From an uncultured Parabacteroides sp. (GTDB lineage: Bacteria; Bacteroidota; Bacteroidia; Bacteroidales; Tannerellaceae): 64,000 nucleotides of DNA. The notes below the pieces were generated by a model. That model was not told the DNA's origin. It did not search any database and saw only the letters and a list, made by a program, of their open reading frames with translations. A program made the position numbers and the translations under genes. Shown in pieces: positions 48,842 through 58,611 of this stretch. The stretch spans positions 1 through 64,000 of the forward strand of contig NZ_CANTZW010000024.1 in the NCBI RefSeq assembly GCF_947855115.1. Direction: 5' to 3'. Numbering within the stretch: the stretch's first letter is position 1; each line of letters starts with the position of its first letter.

Positions 48842-50833
48842 TTAAAAGGATGTGTCTACAGGCTGAATATGCATGGCGGCACCACCATCAGACGCTAATG
48901 ATACTGTTATCTTATCTTTTGCGGTAACTGTCAAGGTTTCTTTGACAAGATGATTAGGATTGATATCCGTGTCTTTCGCATCTTTATAAAGGGTTACCTT
49001 ATAATTCCCTTTATCAAGGAAATCCAAGGCTATTTCCACATTACGGGCTTGACTGTTGTTGATAGCCCCGACGTACCAATCGTCTCCATGTTTACGTGCT
49101 ACCGCTACATACTCATTAACAGAAGCGTCTGGTACGACCGTTTTGTCCCAAGTAGTCGGTACGGTTTGTAGAAACTCGAATCCCGGTTGCCCCTCATAAG
49201 CCTCCGGTGTGTCACAAATCATTCCTAGATAACTCTCCAATACAACATACATCGCCAACATATGGCAACGGGTACTAGTAACATACGGATTACTTTGTTG
49301 TATCTTGAATTTGTCTTTCGGAAGAGCCCGGAAGCCACCCAAATGATAATCGGTAGCACCAGCCAGCAAACGGGTAAAAGGCATAGATATATCATGATCC
49401 GCAGTCGTGACCATACATCCCTTGAAATTCTCATAATTGAGTGTCCCTTCCCGGGTAAACTCATTTGGATAGGTACGATGCAATCCGGAAGGCTTACTGG
49501 AACCATGAAACTGCACGAACAAATGATGCTTAGCCGCTTTTTCAAGGAACTCTTCCTGGATACGTATCATCTCTTGATCGTCACGATCCATGAAATCAAT
49601 CATCATTCCAACCACTCCCCATTTCTCAAATAAGGCAAAAGCCTCGTCAATTTTCGCATATAAAGGTTTCCAATTCGTCCATAAATGGATTTGAACACCT
49701 TGGCTTTTCGCATAATCGCAAACCTCTTGCATATTCAAACTTGATACAGGTTTGGTAATATCCGAATTTTCTCCGGGGAACCCGAACCATGGCCCGTCAT
49801 CCGTATACCACGGTTGCTCCGCATATCCGTATACCGAGTGGAAATCCAAACCGTTACGGGCGGCGAAATCTATATAATACTTATTGGTAGGGAAATTATT
49901 CCCCCCCAAAAAGGTGGTGTCCGGCGTCACGTTGCCATTCCACCAAGTAAAAGTGGTCTTACCGGGTTTGATCCAAGAGGTATCCTCTATCTTACACGGC
50001 TCATTCAGGTTTGTCAATAAATCAGATTCAATCAAAGCCCCCACCCGGTCGCTGATCATAAAAACACGCCAAGGAGACCGATGCGGAAGGTTCGCCTCCA
50101 CTTTTATCTGCTCTTGATTAAGCTTAGGCGATAACTTCCCCTGTAAACACCCATTTTCTTTCCACAGATACATACCGGCATAATCCCTGACAGCCGCCTC
50201 AGTAATAGCCATAAAAATATGGTTCGGGTATTCGAACAGCGCAGGCATATCCATCAAATTCCGCTCTTTTATCTCCTCATAGCTCACATGCGAATACGTA
50301 GCCTCGTGAGAGGTTTGATAAGAAGGTAAATACATGCCCAAGAATCTCGGATTATCCACTACGTTGAATGTTGTATTCTCATCATACATAACGTATGATT
50401 TCCAATTCGGTTGCTCCGGAAATTCATAACGGAAAGCGATGCCGTCATTAAACGCCCGGACCACAAGATTGATCTTCCGGAAAGGAGCGGTCGTTTCCTC
50501 TAAAGGAATGACTACCTCTTTCGACAAACTATGGACAGTTTTCGACTTACCTACAATTAATTCATACGTTTCCTCTTTTGTACTAAAAATAGGTTTGTTC
50601 ATCTTAAGTCCCTCTCCAAAGGCCCCGTTATCGAAAACGAGGCTTAAGGGAGAATTCTGCACCAATACTTGTTTTTGATACTGGATATCATAAACCGGAT
50701 GTTCTCGCTCAAGTGTCAATGAGAACTTCAACTTCCCGTCCGGAGAGGCAAGTCGCACACTTTTACGAGCAAATAACGATAGGTTCCCAATGACAAGGAA
50801 CAAGACCATTAAAAAGACTGTTACTTTCTTCAT
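48842..50833 (-). CDS. GH97 family glycoside hydrolase
   Basis: 663 aa with a signal peptide (FLVIGNLSLFAR). The GH97 layout is present: an N-terminal beta-sandwich (VRLASPDGKLKFSLTLE), RAFNDGIAFRYEFPE, an (alpha/beta)8 barrel with VGMMIDFMDRDDQEM, and a C-terminal beta domain. GH97 includes inverting alpha-glucosidases (SusB) and retaining alpha-galactosidases. The IDFMDRDDQ segment, with Asp where the retaining group has its nucleophile, favours an alpha-galactosidase, but this is tentative. It lies 15 bases after the SusD gene and is the only enzyme of the locus. It is probably periplasmic, acting on oligosaccharides imported by SusC/SusD. Confidence 0.9.
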   Translation of the reverse strand: MKKVTVFLMVLFLVIGNLSLFARKSVRLASPDGKLKFSLTLEREHPVYDIQYQKQVLVQNSPLSLVFDNGAFGEGLKMNKPIFSTKEETYELIVGKSKTVHSLSKEVVIPLEETTAPFRKINLVVRAFNDGIAFRYEFPEQPNWKSYVMYDENTTFNVVDNPRFLGMYLPSYQTSHEATYSHVSYEEIKERNLMDMPALFEYPNHIFMAITEAAVRDYAGMYLWKENGCLQGKLSPKLNQEQIKVEANLPHRSPWRVFMISDRVGALIESDLLTNLNEPCKIEDTSWIKPGKTTFTWWNGNVTPDTTFLGGNNFPTNKYYIDFAARNGLDFHSVYGYAEQPWYTDDGPWFGFPGENSDITKPVSSLNMQEVCDYAKSQGVQIHLWTNWKPLYAKIDEAFALFEKWGVVGMMIDFMDRDDQEMIRIQEEFLEKAAKHHLFVQFHGSSKPSGLHRTYPNEFTREGTLNYENFKGCMVTTADHDISMPFTRLLAGATDYHLGGFRALPKDKFKIQQSNPYVTSTRCHMLAMYVVLESYLGMICDTPEAYEGQPGFEFLQTVPTTWDKTVVPDASVNEYVAVARKHGDDWYVGAINNSQARNVEIALDFLDKGNYKVTLYKDAKDTDINPNHLVKETLTVTAKDKITVSLASDGGAAMHIQPVDTSF

Positions 50834-50848
50834 ATATTCAAATTAAGA

Positions 50849-52468
50849 TTACTCATACGCTGGATTTTGCTTTAAATTCGGGTTTGCGTCAACCGCTTCC
50901 TGCGGGATCGGGAACAAACTCCGGAAATCTCCGTTTGGTTCGTGAGAAAGCCATTCAGCTTTGGTGAAATGACCAAAACGAATCATATCGCGTCTACGCA
51001 TTGTCTCTCCTACGAACTCCCAACCTAATTCATCGTAAAAACGCCCAAATTGCTCCGGGTAGCTTTTCCCTTGAGGAGTTAATACGTAGTTTGAAACCGT
51101 TCCGTACACATATTTCGACGGTTGCTTCAAATCATTGCCTGTCACCTTAGCTTTTTCCGGATGGTTCTTGAACGCACGCTGGCGCACGGTGGTGACTAAC
51201 TGGGCCGCCTCATCCGCTTTACCTGTACGCAATAAACATTCCGCTTTCATCATATAGACCTGCGCTAAGCGAAAGACGACGAAATCATTATTCATGAAAG
51301 TCTTACATTCTTCTTGTATCTCGTATTTTTGCAAACGGAATCCATCAGCCTCTCCCGTGAAAATACCATCGGGCATACTATTGACAAACACAAGAGGTTG
51401 GCCCATCATATCATAAGATCCCTCCAATGGCGTGCCGTCCGCGGCGTATTGCGGCCCTTGTATCCAAGTCATATTCAAACGTTCGTCATCCAGATCATAG
51501 GTATCGATGAATTGAGGTACCGCCTTATAAGAACCAGGCCCCCAAGGACTATCTTGAAGTTTATAGGTCGCTTGATTAGCGGCGTGCAGGATCGCTTTAT
51601 AAATTTCGAAACCTTGCGCATAGACAGCGTCAAAGGGTATCACAAAAATATTTTCCACCGAACTCTCGTTGTAAACTTTAAATGGAGCAAGATAATCCGA
51701 TTCCAACTGGTATTGGCCACTATTCAATATATCGTCACATTCTTTTATACAAGCCTCCCATTGAGGTGTACCCGTATAAACTTCCGCGTTCAGATATACA
51801 TTCGCAAGAAGAGCTTTCGCCCCCCATTTATTGAAGCGTCCATAGTTAGAAGCATCTTTTTGTTCGGGCAGATCATTCATACACTCCGTTAATTCCTGTA
51901 CTACGAATTCATAGATCTCTGCCCGCGGAGTTTTTTCCGGCTGCTCGGAGGTAGACGCGGAAACAAGGGGAGCGTCTCCCCAATTATCCATCACCTGCCA
52001 GTAATAATAGGCTCGTAAAGCACGGGTCTCTGCGATCAAGGAATTTTTATTTTCAGTGTCGCTTATCGGAAAACCGTCTTCTGAGATAATCTCGATAGCT
52101 CTGTTCGCCAACAGTATACCCGTATAACAACAATCCCAATATTCATTTACATGCGCTTGGTCGGTATTCCAAGAATGAAGATGCATACGGCGGAAAACAC
52201 CGCCATCGTCCCATCCCGCCTGGTTAGCCGGCTGTACGGTCTCATCTGTACAGATCTCCTGTATATAATATGTATTAAAACCCACAAAACCTCTCAGATT
52301 CGCATACGAGCTACCAACAATCTTAGTCGCATCACCTGCCTCGTACTTATAGGTGCTTTCAGTGATTTCAGAAAAAGTTTCCTCATCCAAGTTCGTGCAG
52401 GCTGTAGTGGATGTAAATAAACCTATACCTCCACAAAAAACACAGATATATTTAATAAATGAGTTCAT
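50849..52468 (-). CDS. SusD/RagB family glycan-binding lipoprotein
   Basis: 539 aa from the ATG at 52468; the longer frame begins with a TTG at 52477. Lipobox TTAC, then TNLDEETFSEIT. SusD-like signatures: helical repeats (ETRALRAYYYWQVMDNWGDAPLV), the central KWGAKALLANVYLNAEVYTG and the C-terminal ERMRRRDMIRFG-like segment (GETMRRRDMIRFGHF). It sits on the outer face of the outer membrane as the lid of the SusC channel. It is 17 bases downstream of the SusC gene. Confidence 0.95.
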   Translation of the reverse strand: MNSFIKYICVFCGGIGLFTSTTACTNLDEETFSEITESTYKYEAGDATKIVGSSYANLRGFVGFNTYYIQEICTDETVQPANQAGWDDGGVFRRMHLHSWNTDQAHVNEYWDCCYTGILLANRAIEIISEDGFPISDTENKNSLIAETRALRAYYYWQVMDNWGDAPLVSASTSEQPEKTPRAEIYEFVVQELTECMNDLPEQKDASNYGRFNKWGAKALLANVYLNAEVYTGTPQWEACIKECDDILNSGQYQLESDYLAPFKVYNESSVENIFVIPFDAVYAQGFEIYKAILHAANQATYKLQDSPWGPGSYKAVPQFIDTYDLDDERLNMTWIQGPQYAADGTPLEGSYDMMGQPLVFVNSMPDGIFTGEADGFRLQKYEIQEECKTFMNNDFVVFRLAQVYMMKAECLLRTGKADEAAQLVTTVRQRAFKNHPEKAKVTGNDLKQPSKYVYGTVSNYVLTPQGKSYPEQFGRFYDELGWEFVGETMRRRDMIRFGHFTKAEWLSHEPNGDFRSLFPIPQEAVDANPNLKQNPAYE

Positions 52469-52485
52469 GATAATCAATTTTTAAG

Positions 52486-55400
52486 TTAGAAAGTAAACAT
52501 GGCTCCCAAAGTAAAAGAACGGGTAGACGGATATCTGTTTAGAGGATCCACACCCGGGTCTAATCCTTGCGTATTAACCTCCGGATCTATACCACTGTAT
52601 CCTGTGATAGTGCATAGATTATTGGCTGTCGCATATACCCTGACTTTCTTTAAGAAACTGTCTTTCAACATCAGGGTATAACCGATCGTAATATTATCGA
52701 TTTTCCAGAAATCTCCATTCTCGATATAATAACTTACATATTGAAGCTCTTGGTGATCGTTCAACGGACGTTTACCGAATACCGGATCATATGCCGTAGC
52801 CATTAAATTACCATGCGCCAAGCTGACAGGTACCTCATAATACAACCTCGGAGTATTTAATATCTGATATTTGAATGCGCCTCGCATGGTGATATTTAAG
52901 TCGAAATTCTTAAATGTCAAAGTATTATCCCAACTTAAGAAATGTTTCGGCAAACCATTTCCAAGGACCGTTTTATCCTCTTGCTGTTGTTGATCAATGG
53001 GCTTGGGGTTACCATCCTTACCTTGGATAATCCATTTGCCGTCCTCATCAACATCAATAGACTTAAATCCGTAGAAATTACCCATTTGCTCTCCTTCCTT
53101 TACGATATGAGTATCCTGCTTGATCGTATTCCCCAAATAGCCGGCGTAGAAATAACCACTCTCAACCCGGAATTGATTGTTCGACAAAGATACAACCTTA
53201 TTACTATTCGTTGAATAATTGATGGTTGTAACCCACTGAAAATTTTTCGTTTGGACAGGTATGGCGCTAAGACGTACTTCCAATCCTTTATTCTTCATCG
53301 TTCCTGCATTCGCTAAAATAGTGGGATACAGATAAGGCGGTCTGGGGACATTATACTCCCATATCATATCGCGGGTTGTTCTTTGGTACAGGTCGATACT
53401 ACCACTCAAACGCTCATTGAAAAAGCCATAGTCAAACCCAAGGTTCCATTCCTCCTTTTTCTCCCATTTAAGATCCGGATTGGCATTACTCTCTGGCTGC
53501 AAAGTCGGAATCCAAGAAGAGCCATTTGTCAAGAAGTTATTTCCAGACGCAAGCCGGCTTAACGAAGAATAAGCGTCATTCGGAAGAGAACCCGTAATAC
53601 CGAAACCAGCCCTAACCTTTAACGTGCTAAGGAAATCAACCCCTTCCATAAAATGTTCGTTAGACACATTCCAACCGACAGACATCGCAGGGAAATTACC
53701 CCATTTATGGTTAGCCCCAAATTTAGACGAACCTTCATGACGAATACTCACCGTAGCCAAATAACGATTATCATAGCTATAGTTGGCACGAGCGAAAAAA
53801 CCTATTAACTTGGATTTCTCTTTTTCAGTGCTCATGGTAGCCTCACCTCTTTTTAATGCCGATCCGGCCCCCATATTATTATATGTATATTGGTCAGACG
53901 GGAAATCCCAGTTAATCATATATTCATCTTCATAGACGTTGTCTTGATAAGAATAACCTACCAGTCCCGTAACGTTATGTAACCCGAAAGTTTCTTTATA
54001 TTGCGCCGTTAACTCGATCAAGTTATCTCGTGAGCTAGCGCTTCCTTTTGCCGCATAGCCATTTTTGTTATCCCGGATCGTGGAAATATGGTTTTTAGAT
54101 TCGGAATAACCTCTCGTCTGGTTCCAAGTCGTATGCGAAATCAAAGCCTTGACAAAAAACTGCTTGATAGGTGTCAGAGTGACAGAACCGAAAGAACGGA
54201 TCTGCCTGCTTTTATTTTCCCCATCACTTTCATAAATCAAGGCGAGCGGATTGGCATATTCATACATGGTAGGATGCTCGACCCAGCTACCATCATCATT
54301 TCGCGGACGGTCTGTCGGGATATAAGCTAGCGCGTTCCTATAGATAACATCATTGAAACTAGATCCTGAGCCAAACGCGTGATAGGTCTGCTCACGACCC
54401 ATAAGGTTAAGATTGAACTTCAATAAATCGTCCCACATACTATGATTCACCTCTATACGGGTGGTTAAGACATCATTTTTAGAACGTTTGATGATACCTT
54501 CCGCAGATTTGTAGTTTATATTCGCAATATAGTTAGACTTCGTAGTCCCCCCTTTCAGACTAGCGTTCGTAACCCAAGAAAAAGGAGTTTGCATGATTTC
54601 ATCCATCCAATCGGTATCATATCCGTAATCCACCGCACCGGGTTTACCCTGCTTCACCAATTCCCGGTATTGGGAAGCATCCATCATATTTAATTTTTTC
54701 TTGATGTGCTGGGTGGTCATGTAAGCATGTACATCTACCGTAACAGGAATTTCCCCCCTTACCTTCTTCGTCGTGATAAAAATAACACCGTTATTACCCC
54801 GGGTTCCATAAATAGCGGCTGCCGAACCATCTTTTACGACATCAATACTGGCAATATCTTCCGGAGCGACCATATTAAGTTCTCCAGGAACACCATCAAT
54901 AATCACGAGAGGAGATGCCCCTGTCGCGATACTACCAACACCTCTCAACATAATTTGTGTAGAGCTTGCGGGGTCTCCATCCGATAATATAACCCCCAGA
55001 CCAGCGACTTTACCTTGCAACAGTTGGGCGGCATCTTGTACGGAACCTTGTATGAAATCCTCGCTTTTTACGCTGGAGATAGAAGAAGTCAACTCTCCTT
55101 TTCTTTGTGTGCCATATCCGACAACCACGACTTCCTCCAATTTTTGAGTATCTTCTATAAGATTAATATCAATCTTATTTTTTCCGGCCGTCTCTACATC
55201 CTGTGTGAGGTACCCGATATAAGATACCTGTAAACTAGCGCCCAAAGGAACATCAAGCGTATAATTTCCATCTATATCGGTGATCGTTCCTAAAGTAGTT
55301 CCTTTTACAACAACATTCGCGCCGATAATAGCCTCACCGTATTGACCTTTTACGGTTCCTGTTATCTTCGTTTTCTTATCCGCTGAAGTTGAGACCTCCT

Positions 55401-55692
55401 TTTTCAAAATAATATTCTTTCCCTGAATCTCGTAGGTCAGCCCTTGACCGTGCAAGATCTGTTCGATTACCGCATTGACCGGTTGATTCTCGGCAGACAC
55501 GGATATTTTCTTTCCTGTATCCACATCCGCTGACGAAAATACAAACGAGTAGCCACTCCTACTCTTTAGCTCATCCATCGCTTGTTTTACCGTTATATCG
55601 CTCACCTTCAAGGTTATACTCTGAGCACTAACAGTTAGATTTAAGCAAAACAAAGCTACAGCCACATAAATGACCTTTTTTACAACTTTCAT
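52486..55692 (-). CDS. SusC/RagA family TonB-dependent outer-membrane transporter with STN domain
   Basis: 1068 aa. After the signal peptide (ending VSAQ) an STN domain spans about 25-95 (KVSDITVKQAMDELKSRSGY). A carboxypeptidase-D-like domain follows at about 108-180 (TGTVKGQYGEAIIGANVVVKGT), then the SusC signature EEVVVVGYGTQ (186-196), a plug and a 22-strand barrel ending in Phe (GAMFTF). It imports oligosaccharides with TonB energy. The STN domain is the part that signals to FecR-type anti-sigma factors, matching the FecR and sigma genes just upstream. Two hairpins lie in the 224-base leader. Confidence 0.95.
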   Translation of the reverse strand: MKVVKKVIYVAVALFCLNLTVSAQSITLKVSDITVKQAMDELKSRSGYSFVFSSADVDTGKKISVSAENQPVNAVIEQILHGQGLTYEIQGKNIILKKEVSTSADKKTKITGTVKGQYGEAIIGANVVVKGTTLGTITDIDGNYTLDVPLGASLQVSYIGYLTQDVETAGKNKIDINLIEDTQKLEEVVVVGYGTQRKGELTSSISSVKSEDFIQGSVQDAAQLLQGKVAGLGVILSDGDPASSTQIMLRGVGSIATGASPLVIIDGVPGELNMVAPEDIASIDVVKDGSAAAIYGTRGNNGVIFITTKKVRGEIPVTVDVHAYMTTQHIKKKLNMMDASQYRELVKQGKPGAVDYGYDTDWMDEIMQTPFSWVTNASLKGGTTKSNYIANINYKSAEGIIKRSKNDVLTTRIEVNHSMWDDLLKFNLNLMGREQTYHAFGSGSSFNDVIYRNALAYIPTDRPRNDDGSWVEHPTMYEYANPLALIYESDGENKSRQIRSFGSVTLTPIKQFFVKALISHTTWNQTRGYSESKNHISTIRDNKNGYAAKGSASSRDNLIELTAQYKETFGLHNVTGLVGYSYQDNVYEDEYMINWDFPSDQYTYNNMGAGSALKRGEATMSTEKEKSKLIGFFARANYSYDNRYLATVSIRHEGSSKFGANHKWGNFPAMSVGWNVSNEHFMEGVDFLSTLKVRAGFGITGSLPNDAYSSLSRLASGNNFLTNGSSWIPTLQPESNANPDLKWEKKEEWNLGFDYGFFNERLSGSIDLYQRTTRDMIWEYNVPRPPYLYPTILANAGTMKNKGLEVRLSAIPVQTKNFQWVTTINYSTNSNKVVSLSNNQFRVESGYFYAGYLGNTIKQDTHIVKEGEQMGNFYGFKSIDVDEDGKWIIQGKDGNPKPIDQQQQEDKTVLGNGLPKHFLSWDNTLTFKNFDLNITMRGAFKYQILNTPRLYYEVPVSLAHGNLMATAYDPVFGKRPLNDHQELQYVSYYIENGDFWKIDNITIGYTLMLKDSFLKKVRVYATANNLCTITGYSGIDPEVNTQGLDPGVDPLNRYPSTRSFTLGAMFTF

Positions 55693-55740
55693 AAATAGCT
55701 TAATTTTTAGTAATTTAACTTGTGATTGAGATGACCTTTC

Positions 55741-55834
55741 TGAGGATTGGTTACATTTGTAATCCTCATCCTGATCATTGGCATAATGTGATTTGAGGAT
55801 TTATGAATCGGAGGATCTAGCCCATTCTCCGATT
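55741..55834. other. Two hairpins between the fecR-like gene and susC
   Basis: Hairpin 1: TGAGGATT at 55741-55748 pairs with AATCCTCA at 55761-55768. Hairpin 2: AATCGGAG at 55806-55813 pairs with CTCCGATT at 55827-55834. Both are perfect 8-bp stems. They may end the fecR transcript or shape the susC leader. No TAnnTTTG box was seen for susC, as expected if it is read by the ECF sigma factor. Confidence 0.45.
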
Positions 55835-55916
55835 TCATTTTTATCCTAACATTCCTCGCTAATCTCCTTTCAAATTTCTCATATTACAAACATTTTTAAG
55901 GTTAAACAATTATTTA

Positions 55917-56840
55917 TCAGTTCGCATAAAGCAGGATACTGTCACCTTCCACTTTATATCTTACTTGATTTGTCGCAGTTATAATATCTAACACATTATA
56001 GATAGTATGTTCTTTCCTGTTGAATAGCGCGTAAAAACGATTATGGGCCAACCGTTCATCTACGATATGAATCTTCACATCATAGCTGCGGTTCAATTCT
56101 TTCACTATATCAGAGAGAGGCATCTCATCGAAGAAAAGCCCTCCATTTGTCCATTCCTTCGCATTTTTCACTTCGGCCCGGCTTATGGTCATTTCTCCCG
56201 TGAGTTTATTTAAGGTAACTTTTTCAAAAGGAGACAAATAGTTTATTCCCATCTCCTTCACATAATTCTCTAGCTGCACTTTTCCTTCCAGCAGATTCAC
56301 GGTGACCTCTTCATCCTCATCATAATTCCGGAAGTTGAATTTCGTTCCCAATACTTTTACATTCAACTCTTTCGTCATCACGTCAAAAGGTAACTTCTCA
56401 TTTTTCCTCACCTCAAAATAAGCCTCGCCATTCAACCGGAGATGACGGTCTTTCACTCCAAAACCCTGCGAATACACGATCTTTGAACCGGCGTTTAGCC
56501 ATACCAATGTACTATCCGGTAAGACCAGCTTCGTCTTAGCCCCTAAAGGAGCTTCCACCAGTATATCCGCAAACTGGTTCTGTACTTGCCGTTCCCCCCA
56601 CCAATAGGAAATAGTAGAAGCGATCAACAATAAAACGACCGCCGCCGCACCATAAACAATTTTAGGTATATAGAAGACCGTACGATGTTTTTGCCGGGTA
56701 CGAGAAACGAAACGATCGAAAGCTTTATCGGTATCATAAGCATAGGAATCATCAGCGACCAACGCCGAGAACCAAAGTTCTTGCTCCTCATGATCAGACC
56801 GCGACCGTTCATCTTTTATATGTGATTTCTTTTCTTTCAT
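55917..56840 (-). CDS. FecR family anti-sigma factor
   Basis: 307 aa from the ATG at 56840; the longer frame starts with GTG at 56888 and is less likely. A cytoplasmic N-terminal part with charged helices is followed by one transmembrane helix at about 66-84 (YGAAAVVLLLIASTISYWW). The periplasmic FecR domain follows (GAKTKLVLPDSTLVWLNAGSK, LNGEAYFEVRKNEKLPF) and then a DUF4974-type end (FDEMPLSDIVKELNRSYDVKI). It holds the ECF sigma factor inactive until the STN domain of the SusC protein signals substrate. It lies 77 bases after the sigma gene. Confidence 0.94.
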   Translation of the reverse strand: MKEKKSHIKDERSRSDHEEQELWFSALVADDSYAYDTDKAFDRFVSRTRQKHRTVFYIPKIVYGAAAVVLLLIASTISYWWGERQVQNQFADILVEAPLGAKTKLVLPDSTLVWLNAGSKIVYSQGFGVKDRHLRLNGEAYFEVRKNEKLPFDVMTKELNVKVLGTKFNFRNYDEDEEVTVNLLEGKVQLENYVKEMGINYLSPFEKVTLNKLTGEMTISRAEVKNAKEWTNGGLFFDEMPLSDIVKELNRSYDVKIHIVDERLAHNRFYALFNRKEHTIYNVLDIITATNQVRYKVEGDSILLYAN

Positions 56841-56917
56841 ATAGATTATATATCCAGCTTTATATATAAGACAATTATTTTCCTCCACTGGGTAGTGAAA
56901 ACATTCATTTTTTTCCT

Positions 56918-57508
56918 TTATAAGGGAAAAAATGATATCAACAAAATCAGATATTTTTTCAGATCCTGGTGTAAGCGGGTCAAAGCCATCTTTATATGGT
57001 ACTTAACCGTGTTAACAGAAATTCCTAATTCCGTGGCGATTTCCTCATTCTTCTTATGGTCAAAACGGCTTTTCCTAAAAACACGTTTACATTCATCGCC
57101 CAAGCTATCTATTGATTTAATGATTTCCCGCTCCAATTCCTGCTCAAGCAATATTCCCAATGGCTGTTCATCCGATTGTATCATAGTGTCCCACCCCAAT
57201 GTATCAGACTCCATTTTCGAAAAACGAACCTCCTTCTTTTCCCTTTCAGATAGGATATGGTTATAGCAACGGTTTCGTACGGCACGCATCAGATAGGCAC
57301 GAAGAGAAATCTTTATATCCAATGTCTCCCGAATCTCCCATAAATGAAATATCACGTCTCCAACTATAGTTTCCGCTAGAAATGGATCTCCAACCAACTC
57401 ATTTGCGAATTGACATAGCACGACATAATGACGATCATATAAATATCGATACGCACCTTGCTCGCCATCTCGTAACTTCTGTATTATTAGCTGCTCTCTT
57501 ACATCCAT
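56918..57508 (-). CDS. ECF-type RNA polymerase sigma-70 factor
   Basis: 196 aa. Region 2 is visible at about 22-90 (DRHYVVLCQFANELVGD, IFHLWEIRETLDIKISLRAYLMRAVRNRCYN) and region 4 at about 130-180 (SLGDECKRVFRKSRFDHKKNEEIATELG, then the HTH GISVNTVKYHIKMALTRLHQDL). It should direct transcription of the downstream SusC-SusD-GH97 genes. A one-mismatch -7 box (CATCTTTG on the minus strand, about 57515-57522) lies just upstream. It is divergent from the beta-lactamase gene. Confidence 0.94.
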   Translation of the reverse strand: MDVREQLIIQKLRDGEQGAYRYLYDRHYVVLCQFANELVGDPFLAETIVGDVIFHLWEIRETLDIKISLRAYLMRAVRNRCYNHILSEREKKEVRFSKMESDTLGWDTMIQSDEQPLGILLEQELEREIIKSIDSLGDECKRVFRKSRFDHKKNEEIATELGISVNTVKYHIKMALTRLHQDLKKYLILLISFFPL

Positions 57509-57669
57509 CTCTTCGCAAAGATGAGATTTTAAAATGAAAATTAAAAATGTTATTTCTAATAATACAATATTCTACTAAGGTAACCATACCAAAATTCTAT
57601 CAAACCCGATTAATTCCTATCTAAATTACTCCGAAAGCCCGCCCATCCGGTAAATGTGAAGAAATTTCG

Positions 57670-57677
57670 TACTTTTG
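57670..57677 (+). promoter_or_regulatory. Candidate -7 box of the beta-lactamase gene
   Basis: TACTTTTG, an exact TAnnTTTG match, 28 bases before the ATG at 57706. Confidence 0.5.
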
Positions 57678-57705
57678 CAGATAAAACAATAGATCGGTAT
57701 ATCTT

Positions 57706-58611
57706 ATGGGTAAGTACATAAACGCTGTTCTTTCTATCTTATTTTTATTTGCGCTTCCTGCCGTAGCCAAAGACAAAAAAGGAGAGTTGGAGATACAATT
57801 ACAAGAAACCATAGCCAATAAAAAGGCACAAGTGGGAATCGCAATTATTATAAATGGGAAAGATACGATTACGCTTAATAATGAGGTGCGTTACCCAATG
57901 ATGAGCGTTTTCAAATTCCATCAAGCGTTATCTGTCATGCACTATCTGGAGCAAAACGGGTTATCACTCGCAACTCCCGTATACATCAAAAAAAATGATT
58001 TGTTACCTAATACATACAGCCCCTTACGAGACCAATATCCTCAAGGGAACGTAACGATTCCTATCAGTGAATTATTAATCTACACATTACAATTAAGCGA
58101 CAATAATGCTTGTGACATTCTTTTTAAGCACACCGTAGGAGTTAAAGATACAGACACATATATCCGCTCTTTAGGTATAAGAGACTTTTCCATTACCCAA
58201 ACAGAAGAGGATATGCACCGTGACTTGTTATTATGTTATCAAAACTGGACCTCTCCTCTTGAGGCAGCCAAGCTACTAGACATCCTCGTTTCCCGCCCTC
58301 TTTTCGCAGATACCCTACAAACATTTATCCAACGTACCATGATCGAATGCGAGACCGGGAAAGATCGTCTGGCCCAACCGTTACAAGCAACCAATGTTAT
58401 TATCGGACATAAGACCGGAACAGGAGACCGGAATGCCCAAGGGCAACTTATCGGAACGAACGATATTGGTTTCGTATTCTTACCAGACGGGAAAAGATAT
58501 ACGATCGCGGTGCTTGTTAAAGACTCGGAAGAGAGCCAACAAGCAACCGCGGAAATCATATCGGATATCTCCAGGATCGTATATCGGTATATCGAGCCAT
58601 CAGCGTACTAA
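57706..58611 (+). CDS. Class A beta-lactamase, Bacteroides (A2) type
   Basis: 301 aa with a signal peptide (LFLFALPAVA). All catalytic motifs are intact: SVFK (67-70) with the acylating serine, SDN (131-133), the omega-loop glutamate in TEEDMH (166-171) and KTG (236-238). The spacing and the TEEDMH form of the omega loop fit subclass A2, which includes CepA and CfxA of Bacteroidales. These hydrolyse penicillins and cephalosporins in the periplasm; the exact spectrum cannot be read here. No mobile-element sequence flanks it, and its base composition resembles its neighbours, so it may be a resident chromosomal gene. It overlaps the convergent DUF418 gene by 12 bases. Confidence 0.93.
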   Translation: MGKYINAVLSILFLFALPAVAKDKKGELEIQLQETIANKKAQVGIAIIINGKDTITLNNEVRYPMMSVFKFHQALSVMHYLEQNGLSLATPVYIKKNDLLPNTYSPLRDQYPQGNVTIPISELLIYTLQLSDNNACDILFKHTVGVKDTDTYIRSLGIRDFSITQTEEDMHRDLLLCYQNWTSPLEAAKLLDILVSRPLFADTLQTFIQRTMIECETGKDRLAQPLQATNVIIGHKTGTGDRNAQGQLIGTNDIGFVFLPDGKRYTIAVLVKDSEESQQATAEIISDISRIVYRYIEPSAY

